The notes: generated by a model from the letters alone, not told the origin. A stretch of 37,854 nucleotides of DNA from Candidatus Epulonipiscium sp. (GCA_012799415.1 JAAZLH010000356.1:73132-110985); one strand, 5' to 3'. Shown: positions 24,450 through 33,159, counted from the first letter of the stretch. Program-made: numbers and translations.

Positions 24450-25148
24450 ATGAAAAAAAGAACTTCTTTCTTAGGAATCATTATATTAAGTTTTTTATTG
24501 CTTGATCTCTGGCACTATGAAAAATATGAATATCCATTATATGCATCTGTTTTTTCCACTATTCAGCAAGAAGGACACTATATCCATATAGATTTAGATG
24601 ATCATATTCTATATCTTTTTGAAAATGGAAAAGTTGTTAAAAAATATCCTATTGCTGGTGGCAAAAGAGGTACTCCCTCTCCTATTGGTACTTGGAAAAT
24701 TATATCTAAAGCCAACTGGGGTGAAGGATTTGGTGGCTCTTGGATGGGCTTTAATGTCCCCTGGGGCAAATACGGAATCCATGGTACAGATGAACCTTGG
24801 TCCATTGGGCACCCACAATCCCAAGGCTGCATTCGGATGTATAACGCAGATGCTAAGGAGCTAAGGAAAGTCGTCCCCCATGGTACTAAGGTCACTATTG
24901 TTAAAGGAATCTATGGTCCTTTTGGAGATCGTTTTCGTCCTCTGGAGCCTGGAGATCGGGGTGCCGATGTGTACGCTGTACAAAAACAGTTACGTCAGCT
25001 AAATTATTATGGCGGCTATTGTGATGGAATTTATGGTGACGGAATGAAAAGCGCAGTACATCGATTTCAAAAAGACCATCAGATCCCTGTGCAAAACACT
25101 ATTACCTATGCCATGTACCAAGCAATGGGATTTCTACCCTTTGAATAG
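24450..25148 (+). CDS. Exported L,D-transpeptidase (YkuD) with peptidoglycan-binding domain
   Basis: 232 residues. Signal-anchor helix at about 7-20. YkuD domain about 43-153 with the catalytic motif: H111 in YGIHGT and C127 in SQGCIRM. A PG_binding_1 domain follows (about 160-225, DRGADVYAVQKQLRQLNYYGG). The enzyme would form 3-3 crosslinks or attach proteins in peptidoglycan outside the membrane. AGGAGG precedes the ATG. A sigma-E-like promoter 56-84 bases upstream suggests mother-cell expression and a role in spore cortex or germ-cell wall, consistent with B. subtilis YkuD being a spore protein. Single-gene unit closed by a terminator. Confidence 0.92.
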   Translation: MKKRTSFLGIIILSFLLLDLWHYEKYEYPLYASVFSTIQQEGHYIHIDLDDHILYLFENGKVVKKYPIAGGKRGTPSPIGTWKIISKANWGEGFGGSWMGFNVPWGKYGIHGTDEPWSIGHPQSQGCIRMYNADAKELRKVVPHGTKVTIVKGIYGPFGDRFRPLEPGDRGADVYAVQKQLRQLNYYGGYCDGIYGDGMKSAVHRFQKDHQIPVQNTITYAMYQAMGFLPFE

Positions 25149-25151
25149 CTT

Positions 25152-25196
25152 ATAAACAATCAAACAGAGCCTAATTGGCTCTGTTTTATTGTTTAT
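25152..25196. terminator. Bidirectional terminator between the L,D-transpeptidase gene and asnS
   Basis: 20-base arms (25152-25171, 25177-25196) with a single C/T mismatch and a 5-base loop. The inner stem AAACAGAGCC/GGCTCTGTTT is followed by TATTGTTT on plus and by GATTGTTT on minus. Confidence 0.8.
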
Positions 25197-25198
25197 GT

Positions 25199-26590
25199 CT
25201 AAAAATCTGCAGATCGTACAGTTCTTGGAAAAGAAATTACATCTCTAATATTTGTCATTCCTGTAAGATACATGATAGCTCTTTCAAAGCCTAATCCATA
25301 TCCTGCATGTTTGGTTCCACCATATTTTCTTAACTCTAAATACCACCAGTAAGCCTCTTGATCTAATCCCATTTCTTCCATTCTTTTTTCTAGAAGATCT
25401 AAACGTTCTTCTCTTTGGCTACCGCCAATAATTTCTCCTACACCTGGTACTAATAAATCCATTGCGGCAACAGTTTTTCCATCTTCATTTATACGCATAT
25501 AGAATGCTTTAATATCCTTAGGATAATCTGTTACAAAAACAGGTTGCTTATAAACTTCTTCCGTCAAATATCGTTCATGCTCTGTTTGTAAATCATGTCC
25601 CCATGCTACAGGATATTCAAAGCGCTCATTTACCTTCATTAGCAAATCTACTGCTTCTGTATAGGTGATTCGTACAAATTCTGATTGTAAAACATTTTCT
25701 AATCGATCTAAAAGCGTCTTATCAATAAATTGGTTGAAGAAAGCCATTTCTTCCGGTGCATGTTCCAATACATAAGCTATGATATATTTCATCATATCTT
25801 CTGCTAAAGCCATATTATCTTCTAAATTTGCAAAAGCAATCTCAGGTTCAATCATCCAAAACTCAGCAGCATGTCTGGCTGTATTAGAGTTTTCTGCTCT
25901 AAAAGTAGGTCCAAATGTATAAATATTACGGAAAGCCATGGCATAAGCCTCTCCATTTAATTGCCCACTTACAGTTAAATGAGAAGTTCGTCCAAAGAAA
26001 TCCTTTGTATGATCAACCTTTCCTTCTGCATTTTTAGGTAGGTTTTCTAGATCCAAAGTAGTAACATGGAACATTTCTCCTGCCCCTTCTGCATCACTAG
26101 ATGTGATGATAGGCGTATGAACATATACAAAACCACGCTCTTGAAAAAATTGATGAATAGCATATGCCACTAAGGAGCGTACACGAAATACTGCAGCAAA
26201 TGTATTGGTACGTGGACGCAGATGAGCAATGCTTCGTAAAAACTCAAAAGAATGGCGCTTTTTTTGTAAAGGGTAATCTGGCGTTGAAGTTCCTTCAATA
26301 AGGATCGTACTTGCCTTAATTTCAAATGGTTGTTTAGCCCCTGGTGTAGCCACTAATTCTCCTTCAACAATAATAGCACTTCCTACATTTAATCTTCCAA
26401 TTTCTTTAAAGTTATCTAAATTTTCTTCAAAAACAATCTGAAGGCTATTAAAAAAGCTACCATCATTTAATTCAATAAAACCAAATGCCTTTGAAGCACG
26501 AACAGTACGTACCCAACCAGCTACAGCTATTTTTTCTCCAACCCATTTCTCTGGTGTCCTATATATTTCTTTCAGTAAGGTATAATTCAT
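25199..26590 (-). CDS. asnS: Asparaginyl-tRNA synthetase
   Basis: 463 residues, class II. N-terminal OB-fold anticodon-binding domain (about 15-105: [22 protein letters not shown]), then the catalytic core with motif 2 [21 protein letters not shown] near 230-250 and motif 3 [27 protein letters not shown] at the end. Charges tRNA-Asn directly. GAGAGGA lies before the ATG. No T-box leader is present in the 119 bases upstream; a plain promoter TTGATC-16-TATAAG is there. Confidence 0.97.
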   Translation of the reverse strand: MNYTLLKEIYRTPEKWVGEKIAVAGWVRTVRASKAFGFIELNDGSFFNSLQIVFEENLDNFKEIGRLNVGSAIIVEGELVATPGAKQPFEIKASTILIEGTSTPDYPLQKKRHSFEFLRSIAHLRPRTNTFAAVFRVRSLVAYAIHQFFQERGFVYVHTPIITSSDAEGAGEMFHVTTLDLENLPKNAEGKVDHTKDFFGRTSHLTVSGQLNGEAYAMAFRNIYTFGPTFRAENSNTARHAAEFWMIEPEIAFANLEDNMALAEDMMKYIIAYVLEHAPEEMAFFNQFIDKTLLDRLENVLQSEFVRITYTEAVDLLMKVNERFEYPVAWGHDLQTEHERYLTEEVYKQPVFVTDYPKDIKAFYMRINEDGKTVAAMDLLVPGVGEIIGGSQREERLDLLEKRMEEMGLDQEAYWWYLELRKYGGTKHAGYGLGFERAIMYLTGMTNIRDVISFPRTVRSADF

Positions 26591-26650
26591 CTTATGTCCT
26601 CTCTTTCTTCTGATCTTATGGTAAATTAAAGTTTTTACTTGGATATTTAT

Positions 26651-26678
26651 CTTATACCTATATCATAACAAAGATCAA
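26651..26678 (-). promoter_or_regulatory. Candidate asnS promoter
   Basis: Minus strand TTGATC (26678-26673), 16 bases, TATAAG (26656-26651). Confidence 0.45.
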
Positions 26679-26709
26679 TAGATTTTTATACCTTTTTTTA
26701 TATTATATC

Positions 26710-26892
26710 TTACTTACAATTCTTTTCCTCAGAAGAAATTTTATAAAACTCTGAAATCAGCAGATCCAAATCTTCACTAAGTTCTAAAACAGAAGCAGAT
26801 ATAGATATTTCTGTAGTTAATAGAGCATTTAGTTGCTGTCGTAGCTCTTCAATCTCATTTAATACCTCTTCTTTACGCTTCTTTTTTATCAT
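26710..26892 (-). CDS. Spo0E-like aspartyl-phosphate phosphatase
   Basis: 60 residues. Matches the Spo0E family plan: IEELRQQLNAL (helix 1, about 13-23), short loop, then VLELSEDLDLLISEFYK (helix 2, about 36-52) with the signature S-x-x-LD-x-LI. In Bacilli these small helical-hairpin proteins remove phosphate from Spo0A-P and delay sporulation. AAAGGAAGGG lies before the ATG. It has its own good promoter with a Spo0A-like box upstream and is followed by asnS, which has a separate promoter. No family member of this size has any other known function. Confidence 0.82.
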   Translation of the reverse strand: MIKKKRKEEVLNEIEELRQQLNALLTTEISISASVLELSEDLDLLISEFYKISSEEKNCK

Positions 26893-26936
26893 AAATTCCC
26901 TTCCTTTGTAAAATATGATTGAACCCGCCTAATGGT

Positions 26937-26965
26937 ATTATATAGCATTTTTTGATATTTTTCAA
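26937..26965 (-). promoter_or_regulatory. Promoter of the Spo0E-like gene
   Basis: Minus strand TTGAAA (26965-26960), 17 bases, TATAAT (26942-26937). A Spo0A-like TGACAAA lies 16-22 bases upstream of the -35 (26987-26981). Confidence 0.8.
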
Positions 26966-27061
26966 CTGTTTTTTCAATTTTTTGTCATATATTCTATGGT
27001 CATTATTATACTATAAGAAAACTATCAAGAACGTAAACTTTTAAAATGAACTTTTCTAATT

Positions 27062-27108
27062 CAAAAAAAAATCATAGATAGACAGGATTTCTCCTGTTTT
27101 CTATGATT
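27062..27108 (-). terminator. Intrinsic terminator of the ABC exporter-queT unit
   Basis: Outer AATCATAGA/TCTATGATT and inner GACAGGA/TCCTGTT arms with an unpaired pair of bases between; minus strand ends in nine Ts. It lies 130 bases after queT. Confidence 0.88.
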
Positions 27109-27175
27109 AAAAGGGAGATTCAAACTAGGTAATAGAACCTAGCTGAATGTAATATAAGTATTCTTCATTATTATA

Positions 27176-27205
27176 CATTATAGTGCATAATAATGCAATA
27201 TAATG
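27176..27205. repeat. Nested AT-rich palindrome after queT
   Basis: CATTATA/TATAATG outer arms (7 bp), one mismatch, TGCAT/ATGCA inner arms (5 bp), 4-base loop. No U-run. It could be a 3'-end structure of the queT mRNA. Confidence 0.5.
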
Positions 27206-27238
27206 TTCTGTATCTTTTTACTCTTAGGCTTTTTCCTA

Positions 27239-27706
27239 CTATTTAAAAATATGATTATGCTTTGCTAGGATTCTCATAAAAGGATACCCTAACCCATAAC
27301 AAGCGACAGTTTGCCCTAAACCTACTGTAATCACTGTCATCCAAAAAGGGGCACCCATAGTTGCTTTTAAAATAAAGGGCACTACAATCATATTAACAAG
27401 GATAGGTGGAAATGGAACAAGGTGGGGTTTTCCTCTAAGTCGATAAGATGCATAAGCGGCTACTAAAGTAGCAAGACTTCCAAAAATAATATCTAATTGA
27501 TGGGCTCCACCCATAAAATTTGAAATTAAGCACCCAATAAATAATCCTGGAACTGCTGCTGGTGTAAAATAAGGTAAAACCGTTAAAACCTCTGAAATTC
27601 GAAATTGGATAGGACCAAATCCCATAAATTCAAATGTCAAAGTAAGTACAGTATAAATAGCCGCAATTAAACCAGCTTGCACAATATATTTTACATTGTT
27701 TTTCAT
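27239..27706 (-). CDS. queT: Queuosine precursor transporter QueT
   Basis: 155 residues with five hydrophobic helices; blocks QAGLIAAIYTVLTL, ISEVLTVLPYFTPAAVPGLFIGCLISN and FPPILVNMIVVPF identify the QueT (DUF988) family, taken to be the membrane substrate-binding part of an energy-coupling-factor importer for preQ0/preQ1. ATG at 27706 has AAAGGAG seven bases away; the open frame extends 14 codons further without a site. It starts 57 bases after the ABC exporter pair. No preQ1 riboswitch fits in the gap. Ecf ATPases must be encoded elsewhere. Confidence 0.88.
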   Translation of the reverse strand: MKNNVKYIVQAGLIAAIYTVLTLTFEFMGFGPIQFRISEVLTVLPYFTPAAVPGLFIGCLISNFMGGAHQLDIIFGSLATLVAAYASYRLRGKPHLVPFPPILVNMIVVPFILKATMGAPFWMTVITVGLGQTVACYGLGYPFMRILAKHNHIFK

Positions 27707-27762
27707 CGTAAAACTCCTTTTTACTCTAAAGGCTGTATAGATATCCAACCCTCTTACTCTTT

Positions 27763-29541
27763 TTAAATGATTTGCTGAAATTGTGCCATAAACAAATCAT
27801 AATACAATCCTTTTTCTTTCATGAGAGTCTCATGGTTTCCTTCTTCTATAATTCGCCCTTGATCAATAACAAGAATACGATCAGCTTTTTGAATTGTGGA
27901 AAGCCGATGAGCAATAACGAAAGAAGTCCGACCTGCTAGTAGTCTCTCAATACCTTGTTGAACTAATTTTTCTGTATGGGTGTCAATACTTGATGTTGCT
28001 TCATCTAAAATTAAAATCCTTGGATCGGCTAGTAGTGTTCTAGCAAAAGCAACTAACTGGCGTTGTCCTACGGAAAGTCTAGATCCTCTCTCATTCACTT
28101 TTGTAGCATATCCTTTTTCTAATTTCATAATAAATTCATGAGCATGAACTGCTTTTGCCGCCTCTATAATTTCTTCTTTAGTAGCACCAAGCTTTCCATA
28201 GGCAATGTTCTCTTCAATGGTACCAGAAAACAAAAAAGTATCTTGTAACATAATGCCCATTTGGGAACGCAGACTTTCTAAAGTCACATCTCGCACATCA
28301 TAGCCGTCAATAAATATAGCTCCCTTTTGCACATCATAAAATCGGCTAATTAAATTGATAATACTAGTTTTCCCTGCCCCTGTTGGACCCACTAATGCAA
28401 TGGTTTCTCCGGGACGGGTCTGAAAGCTAACATCAATAAGTACCGGATCTTTGGGATCATAACCAAAGGTTACTTCTCCAAAAGTAACTTCTCCCTGAAT
28501 CATAGGTAGAACTTTTGCCTCTCTTTCATCCTCAATATCAGGTTTAATATCTAAAATTTCGAAAATCCGCTCTGCTCCTGCCAAATTGGTGATGAGTATA
28601 TTATAAAAATTACTTAAACTCATAACTGGTTGCCAAAACATTGATAAATATCCTGTGAAAGCAACTAATAATCCAACAGTAATGGTACCTGTTCCAAGTA
28701 AGCGTACCCCATACCAAAAAACAATAATCGTACCTACACCCCAAGATACCTCTACCATAGGCCAAAATAGATCATTAAGCTTAACTGCAGAGATAAAAGC
28801 CTCTCTGTGTTCATTCAATAAATTATCAAAGTTTTTAGCTGTTTTTTCTTCTGCCGCAAACCCTTGGACCACCCGAATTCCCGAAAAGTCTTCATGGACA
28901 AATGCATTCATATTGGAGTTTTTCTTGCGATAAATTTGCCACCGTTTATGAGCCTTTGATTCTACAAGAAACATTCCTAATAGCAAGAAAGGCAACATAA
29001 TAAAAGAAACCAAGGCTAACCGATAATTCATCAATAGCATAATAATAACTACTGCTATCATCATCATAAAATCTGGTATTAAGTTCATCACACTGCTATT
29101 AAAAAGATCTTTAAGTGAATTTACATCCCCCATAATGCGAGCTAAAATTTTACCTACAGGACGCTGATCAAAAAAGTGAAGAGATAACCCTTGAATATGG
29201 GTATATAATTCTTGACGAATGGTCATTAAAATCTCATTAGATAACTCCGCCATAATTCGAATTCTCTTCTTCGTACAAAACATAGCTGCACCATTGAGGG
29301 CAATCATTCCAATACCAAGAAGAATTAATCCCTTCACATCCTTCCCTTCTATAAAATGATCAATACCTAACTTTAAAAAATATGGATTTAACAATTGAAT
29401 ACTTACAATAATAAACATCAGCAACAAAACAACTAGGATTTTTTTTGTATAAGGTTTTAAATAAACAGAAAGTCGGCGGATGGTGTCTATTTTTACGCCT
29501 TCTTCTATTCTTTCATCTTCTCTTGATGTATTCACTGACAT
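27763..29541 (-). CDS. ABC exporter half-subunit with consensus catalytic site (BmrD-like)
   Basis: 592 residues: six membrane helices (about 30-320) and a C-terminal ATPase. Walker A GPTGAGKTS, Q-loop MLQDTFLF, signature LSVGQRQ, Walker B with catalytic Glu ILILDEATSSID, H-switch IAHRLST. All are canonical apart from LSVGQ for LSGGQ. Its ATG shares the A of the partner's TAA stop (TAATG), so the two are translationally coupled. The pair resembles heterodimeric multidrug exporters BmrCD or TM287/288, with this one as the intact subunit. Confidence 0.92.
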   Translation of the reverse strand: MSVNTSREDERIEEGVKIDTIRRLSVYLKPYTKKILVVLLLMFIIVSIQLLNPYFLKLGIDHFIEGKDVKGLILLGIGMIALNGAAMFCTKKRIRIMAELSNEILMTIRQELYTHIQGLSLHFFDQRPVGKILARIMGDVNSLKDLFNSSVMNLIPDFMMMIAVVIIMLLMNYRLALVSFIMLPFLLLGMFLVESKAHKRWQIYRKKNSNMNAFVHEDFSGIRVVQGFAAEEKTAKNFDNLLNEHREAFISAVKLNDLFWPMVEVSWGVGTIIVFWYGVRLLGTGTITVGLLVAFTGYLSMFWQPVMSLSNFYNILITNLAGAERIFEILDIKPDIEDEREAKVLPMIQGEVTFGEVTFGYDPKDPVLIDVSFQTRPGETIALVGPTGAGKTSIINLISRFYDVQKGAIFIDGYDVRDVTLESLRSQMGIMLQDTFLFSGTIEENIAYGKLGATKEEIIEAAKAVHAHEFIMKLEKGYATKVNERGSRLSVGQRQLVAFARTLLADPRILILDEATSSIDTHTEKLVQQGIERLLAGRTSFVIAHRLSTIQKADRILVIDQGRIIEEGNHETLMKEKGLYYDLFMAQFQQII

Positions 29542-31274
29542 TATCCAATCACCTCCATCGTATCTAAAATACCTTGATACTGGGCTTGATAAGTTTCATA
29601 GTACTTGCCTCTCAAAGCTAGTAGTTCCTCATGTTTACCCCGTTCTACAATATGACCATCCTCTAATAAAATAATCTCGTCTGCATTCTTTACTGCTGAG
29701 ACACGGTGTGCAATGATAAATTTCGTACGTCCCCGTTGAGATTCAATAGCCTTTTGAATTTGATATTCTGTTTCCATATCTAAAGCAGATGTGGCATCAT
29801 CTAAAATTAAAATGGGACTATCTGTAACCAAAGCCCGAGCAATAGCAATTCTTTGTTTCTGTCCACCTGATAAGCCTACTCCACGTTCTCCAATAACAGT
29901 TTCATATTTTTTATCCATTTCTGCAACAAAATCATGAGCTCTAGCATCCTTAGCCCCAGCTATTAATTTTTCTTCCGCAAGACCTGGAGCTCCAAAACCA
30001 ATATTTTCTTCGATGGTATCTGAAAATAAAAACGTATCTTGCATGACTACTGATATGGATTTGCGCAACATGGTTAAATCAATCTTCCTAATATCTACCC
30101 CATCAATAGTAATTCTACCTTCTGTAGGTTCATAATATCGACCTAATAAATGAATAAGAGAACTTTTACCTGCACCTGTTGTCCCCATAATCGCTATTGT
30201 ACTACCCGGCTTGGCATCAATAGAAATATTATGAAGCACCCGTGCTCCATGATATTCCAAAGATACATCCTCAAACTTCACATATCCCCTAATAGTTGGC
30301 AGCTCTATTTTATCTTGTGGAGTCTGAATCTCTGGTTTCTCTATAAATATTCTATCAATTTTCTCTAAAGCAGCTCTACATTCACCCATCATATTGGTTA
30401 GCCAACCAATCATTCTCATAGGCCAGATGAGCATATACACATAATTGGTAAAAGCAACCAGAGTTCCAAGAGACATTTCTTCACCAATAACTAGATATCC
30501 CCCAGCTGCTGTTACCAATACAATAACAATATTAGATAAAAACTCTATCTTTGGATGGTATTTTGACCAGACAAAAGATTGCTCTACTTGTAGATGGTAG
30601 TTTCTTTCGTTTTCTTCCATAAACTTGCCAATTTCATATTTTTCTCTAGCAAAAGCCTTAACTAGACGCATCCCTGCTATATTTTCTTGCGCCGTCGTAT
30701 TTAAAACAGCAGACTGGTCGCTAATTTTACCGTAGGTTTCTCCAATCTTTTTTTCTAAATCTAGGGCTAACCAAGCGATGATAGGCATAACAATTAAGCT
30801 AATTAAAGCTAACTTCCAACTAATGTAAAACAAAATAGCCGATGCGACGATAAAATAAATAATTTGCTCTGCCAATAGGATAGCCCCATAGCTAATCGCA
30901 CGCCAAATGGTGTCACAATCTTCTTTGATACGAGACATAAGCTCCCCTGTATTGGTTCGATCAAAAAATGAGAAGGGTAAGCTTTGAATATGGTTAAATA
31001 GTTCTTTACGGTAATCTGCAATTACCTTTGTTCCTGTTAAATCACAGGTAAACTCTTTGATGTATCCAAGAACTGCACGCCCTATGGTGATTCCCACAAT
31101 GGCACCCAAAGCCCAAGGGAATATTTCCATTTTCCCCTTTTTGATTACCTCATCAATAATAAGCTTAGTCATCATTGGGTTAAACATATCCAAACCAATG
31201 GAGCCGATCATTGCTGCGATAGAAATCAAATATCCCTTTTTGTGTTTCTTTAAATGTTTCTTTAATCGCTGCAT
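29541..31274 (-). CDS. ABC exporter half-subunit with degenerate catalytic site (BmrC-like)
   Basis: 577 residues: six membrane helices (about 12-310) and an ATPase domain with Walker A GTTGAGKSS, signature LSGGQKQ and H-switch IAHRVSA. The Walker B ends ILILDDATSALD: the catalytic Glu is replaced by Asp, as in the degenerate half of BmrC and TM287. AGAGGGGG precedes the ATG. It is the first gene of the exporter operon, and its leader carries a consensus promoter, a short ORF and an intrinsic terminator. Substrate unknown; drugs or lipids are the usual cargo. Confidence 0.92.
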   Translation of the reverse strand: MQRLKKHLKKHKKGYLISIAAMIGSIGLDMFNPMMTKLIIDEVIKKGKMEIFPWALGAIVGITIGRAVLGYIKEFTCDLTGTKVIADYRKELFNHIQSLPFSFFDRTNTGELMSRIKEDCDTIWRAISYGAILLAEQIIYFIVASAILFYISWKLALISLIVMPIIAWLALDLEKKIGETYGKISDQSAVLNTTAQENIAGMRLVKAFAREKYEIGKFMEENERNYHLQVEQSFVWSKYHPKIEFLSNIVIVLVTAAGGYLVIGEEMSLGTLVAFTNYVYMLIWPMRMIGWLTNMMGECRAALEKIDRIFIEKPEIQTPQDKIELPTIRGYVKFEDVSLEYHGARVLHNISIDAKPGSTIAIMGTTGAGKSSLIHLLGRYYEPTEGRITIDGVDIRKIDLTMLRKSISVVMQDTFLFSDTIEENIGFGAPGLAEEKLIAGAKDARAHDFVAEMDKKYETVIGERGVGLSGGQKQRIAIARALVTDSPILILDDATSALDMETEYQIQKAIESQRGRTKFIIAHRVSAVKNADEIILLEDGHIVERGKHEELLALRGKYYETYQAQYQGILDTMEVIG

Positions 31275-31316
31275 TATATTCCCCCTCTTCTCTTACATGC
31301 CTTTTCTTTTTTAAAC

Positions 31317-31347
31317 TAAAAAGTCATGGAATACTCTATTCCATGAC
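31317..31347 (-). terminator. Intrinsic terminator in the ABC exporter leader
   Basis: 11-bp stem GTCATGGAATA/TATTCCATGAC with a GAG loop, then TTTTT. It lies after the nag operon but also between the exporter promoter (31404-31432) and the exporter genes, so it may act as an attenuator. Confidence 0.9.
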
Positions 31348-31350
31348 CTC

Positions 31351-31392
31351 TTAATGAGCATTTAAACTATATTTAGATTTATTTTTCATCAT
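31351..31392 (-). CDS. Possible 13-codon leader peptide before the ABC exporter
   Basis: Frame MMKNKSKYSLNAH followed by TAA. It begins about 5 bases after the expected transcription start, so translation would be nearly leaderless; the only ribosome site is a weak GGA. The stop lies three bases before the terminator stem, which is the geometry expected for a translation-controlled attenuator as in the B. subtilis bmrB-bmrCD operon. Coding is not proven. Confidence 0.35.
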   Translation of the reverse strand: MMKNKSKYSLNAH

Positions 31393-31403
31393 TTTTCCAT
31401 TGC

Positions 31404-31432
31404 ATTGTATCGTAGAAAAATGAGTCTGTCAA
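31404..31432 (-). promoter_or_regulatory. Near-consensus promoter of the ABC exporter operon
   Basis: Minus strand TTGACA (31432-31427), 17 bases, TACAAT (31409-31404). It lies six bases after the ROK kinase stop and about 57 bases upstream of the terminator stem. Confidence 0.88.
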
Positions 31433-31437
31433 TAGTT

Positions 31438-32367
31438 CTACCCAATCTGATTTAATAAGCCATAAGCTGCCCCTAACATACCAGCGCCATTCCCACACTT
31501 TGCAAAATCAATCATGAGAGGTTCTCGGTAAGAAGGCATGATATAAGATTCTACTTTCTTGTTAATTTGCTGTAGCAAAGGATGCCCTTGGCCTGAAACA
31601 CCACCACCAATAACAATTAAAGATGGATTAAAAATATGAACTAAGGTAGCTAGACCTACTGCTAAATGATCAATGAAATATTCTATTCCTTCTTGACAAA
31701 CAGCATTTCCAATAGCTGCTTGCTCAAAAATCCATTTTCCATTGATAGGTTCTGTAACATTTTCCCCTCGTTCTACATATAGACTTTGGACATGCCTGAT
31801 TAGTGCCCCAGTAGATGCATATTGCTCAAAACATCCCCTTTGCCCACAATTGCAAAGGTAGCCTCCTTTTTTAAGAAGCAAATGACCAAATTCTCCTGCA
31901 CTTCCAGTAGCACCATGATATATTTGGCCATTCATAACAATGGCTCCACCTACTCCCGTACCTACTGTTATACACAGAAAATCTTTCTTTCCTTTTCCAG
32001 CTCCTACCCATAGTTCACCTAATGCAGCAGCATTCACATCATTTTCAACAAAAGTAGGCAAATGAAACATATTTTCAAGGTTCTCACGTATTTTCATTCC
32101 TGTCCAACCCGGAAGATTTTCATTAGCAAAGACCACTTCTCCTGTTTCTGGTGCAATTTGGCCTGCTGTACTAACTCCAATACCTACAAAGTTATTTTCT
32201 TGTGCCAAAAGTGTCTCTACGATTTCTTCTACTGTCTTCATAAGAAAAGCTCCCCCTCGCAAAGCATTGGTAGGCTTTTCACTCTGAAATAAAATCTCTC
32301 CTACTTCTGAAACAATACCATATTTGATGCTTGTTCCTCCTATGTCAAGAGCAACTATTTTCTTCAT
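31438..32367 (-). CDS. ROK-family sugar kinase
   Basis: 309 residues beginning MKKIVALDIGGTSIKYGIV (ATP-binding DIGGTS motif). The kinase motif VENDVNAAALGE near 109-120 with catalytic Asp, GEFGH and the zinc motif CNCGQRGC near 165-175 are all intact. It is the third gene of nagA-nagB-ROK, so N-acetylglucosamine (or glucose or N-acetylmannosamine) is the likely substrate, giving GlcNAc-6-P for NagA. Sequence alone does not separate this from glucokinase. AGAGGTGG precedes the ATG at 32367; an upstream ATG (32388) has no site. Confidence 0.88.
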   Translation of the reverse strand: MKKIVALDIGGTSIKYGIVSEVGEILFQSEKPTNALRGGAFLMKTVEEIVETLLAQENNFVGIGVSTAGQIAPETGEVVFANENLPGWTGMKIRENLENMFHLPTFVENDVNAAALGELWVGAGKGKKDFLCITVGTGVGGAIVMNGQIYHGATGSAGEFGHLLLKKGGYLCNCGQRGCFEQYASTGALIRHVQSLYVERGENVTEPINGKWIFEQAAIGNAVCQEGIEYFIDHLAVGLATLVHIFNPSLIVIGGGVSGQGHPLLQQINKKVESYIMPSYREPLMIDFAKCGNGAGMLGAAYGLLNQIG

Positions 32368-32415
32368 CTGTCCACCTCTTATCTCCATCCCTATTTTATA
32401 TGATGTGATAAATGC

Positions 32416-33159
32416 TTACAATTCTGCTGCTGCTTCTTTATCTAATATAAAAGTCACATCAGGATGGAATTGTAAAATTGTAGAAGGTACCTCTGGCCGA
32501 ACATTTCCATAAAGGGTTTCTGCAATAATCTTTGCTTTATGAGTTCCATTAGCCAAAAGAACAATTTTCTTTGCCTTAAAAATACTTCCGATTCCCATGC
32601 TCAATGCTTGTTTTGGTACTTCATCAATGGAATTAAAAAACCGTGCGTTAGCTTGAATCGTTTCTTCTACTAAATCCACTAAATGAGTGCTCTTTGGAAA
32701 AAATGTATCTGGTTCATTAAATCCAATATGCCCATTAGTCCCAATCCCTAGTACCTGTAAATCAATGCCTCCAAGTTCTTCAATCTTTGCATCATAATTT
32801 GCGCACTCTGTCTCAACATCTTTTGCTTCCCCATCAGGAATATAGATACGATCTTTAGATATATTAACATGTCCAAATAAATGATCTGTCATGTAATAAT
32901 AATAGCTTTGATCGCTACTTCTAGAAAGTGGATAGTATTCATCTAAATTAAAGGTTGTAATACCTGAAAAATCTAATCCTTCTTCTTTATACATTCTTAC
33001 TAAGTTTTTATACATACCTACTGGTGTTCCTCCTGTAGCTAACCCCAAGACGCTAGTAGGATTTAATCTTATTTGTGCACCTAGTAAATGAGCCGCTGTA
33101 GTACTCATCTCTTCATAAGATTCTGTTACATATATTTTTATTCCTTTATTCTGCTTCAT
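32416..33159 (-). CDS. nagB: Glucosamine-6-phosphate deaminase
   Basis: 247 residues. Converts glucosamine 6-phosphate to fructose 6-phosphate and ammonia. LGLATGGTPVGMY near 38-50, FNLDEYYPL near 72-80 and GIGTNGHIGFNEP near 128-140 with the active-site His are all in place. The start at 33159 has AAAGGGG ten bases upstream and overlaps nagA by 14 bases, so translation is coupled. Together with NagA it feeds amino sugars into glycolysis, probably from recycled peptidoglycan or chitin. Confidence 0.96.
   Translation of the reverse strand: MKQNKGIKIYVTESYEEMSTTAAHLLGAQIRLNPTSVLGLATGGTPVGMYKNLVRMYKEEGLDFSGITTFNLDEYYPLSRSSDQSYYYYMTDHLFGHVNISKDRIYIPDGEAKDVETECANYDAKIEELGGIDLQVLGIGTNGHIGFNEPDTFFPKSTHLVDLVEETIQANARFFNSIDEVPKQALSMGIGSIFKAKKIVLLANGTHKAKIIAETLYGNVRPEVPSTILQFHPDVTFILDKEAAAEL

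Larger units (their letters stand above)
26893..27238. other. 346-base gap between queT and the Spo0E-like gene
   Basis: No gene. From the queT side it contains a nested palindrome (27176-27205), a small CTAGGT/ACCTAG hairpin (27125-27142), a strong terminator (27062-27108), then the Spo0A-like box and promoter of the Spo0E-like gene. Confidence 0.7.

Noticed and set aside
24602..24895. 97-codon minus-strand ORF inside the L,D-transpeptidase gene
   Set aside because: Antisense shadow of a domain with clear catalytic motifs.
26591..26709. T-box leader before asnS
   Set aside because: No AGGGTGGnACCGCG element or terminator in the 119-base gap.
27707..27762. preQ1 riboswitch before queT
   Set aside because: The gap is 56 bases and lacks the GAGG...ACCCUCU plus A-rich tail pattern of preQ1-I; only a weak GGTTG/CAGCC pairing is present.
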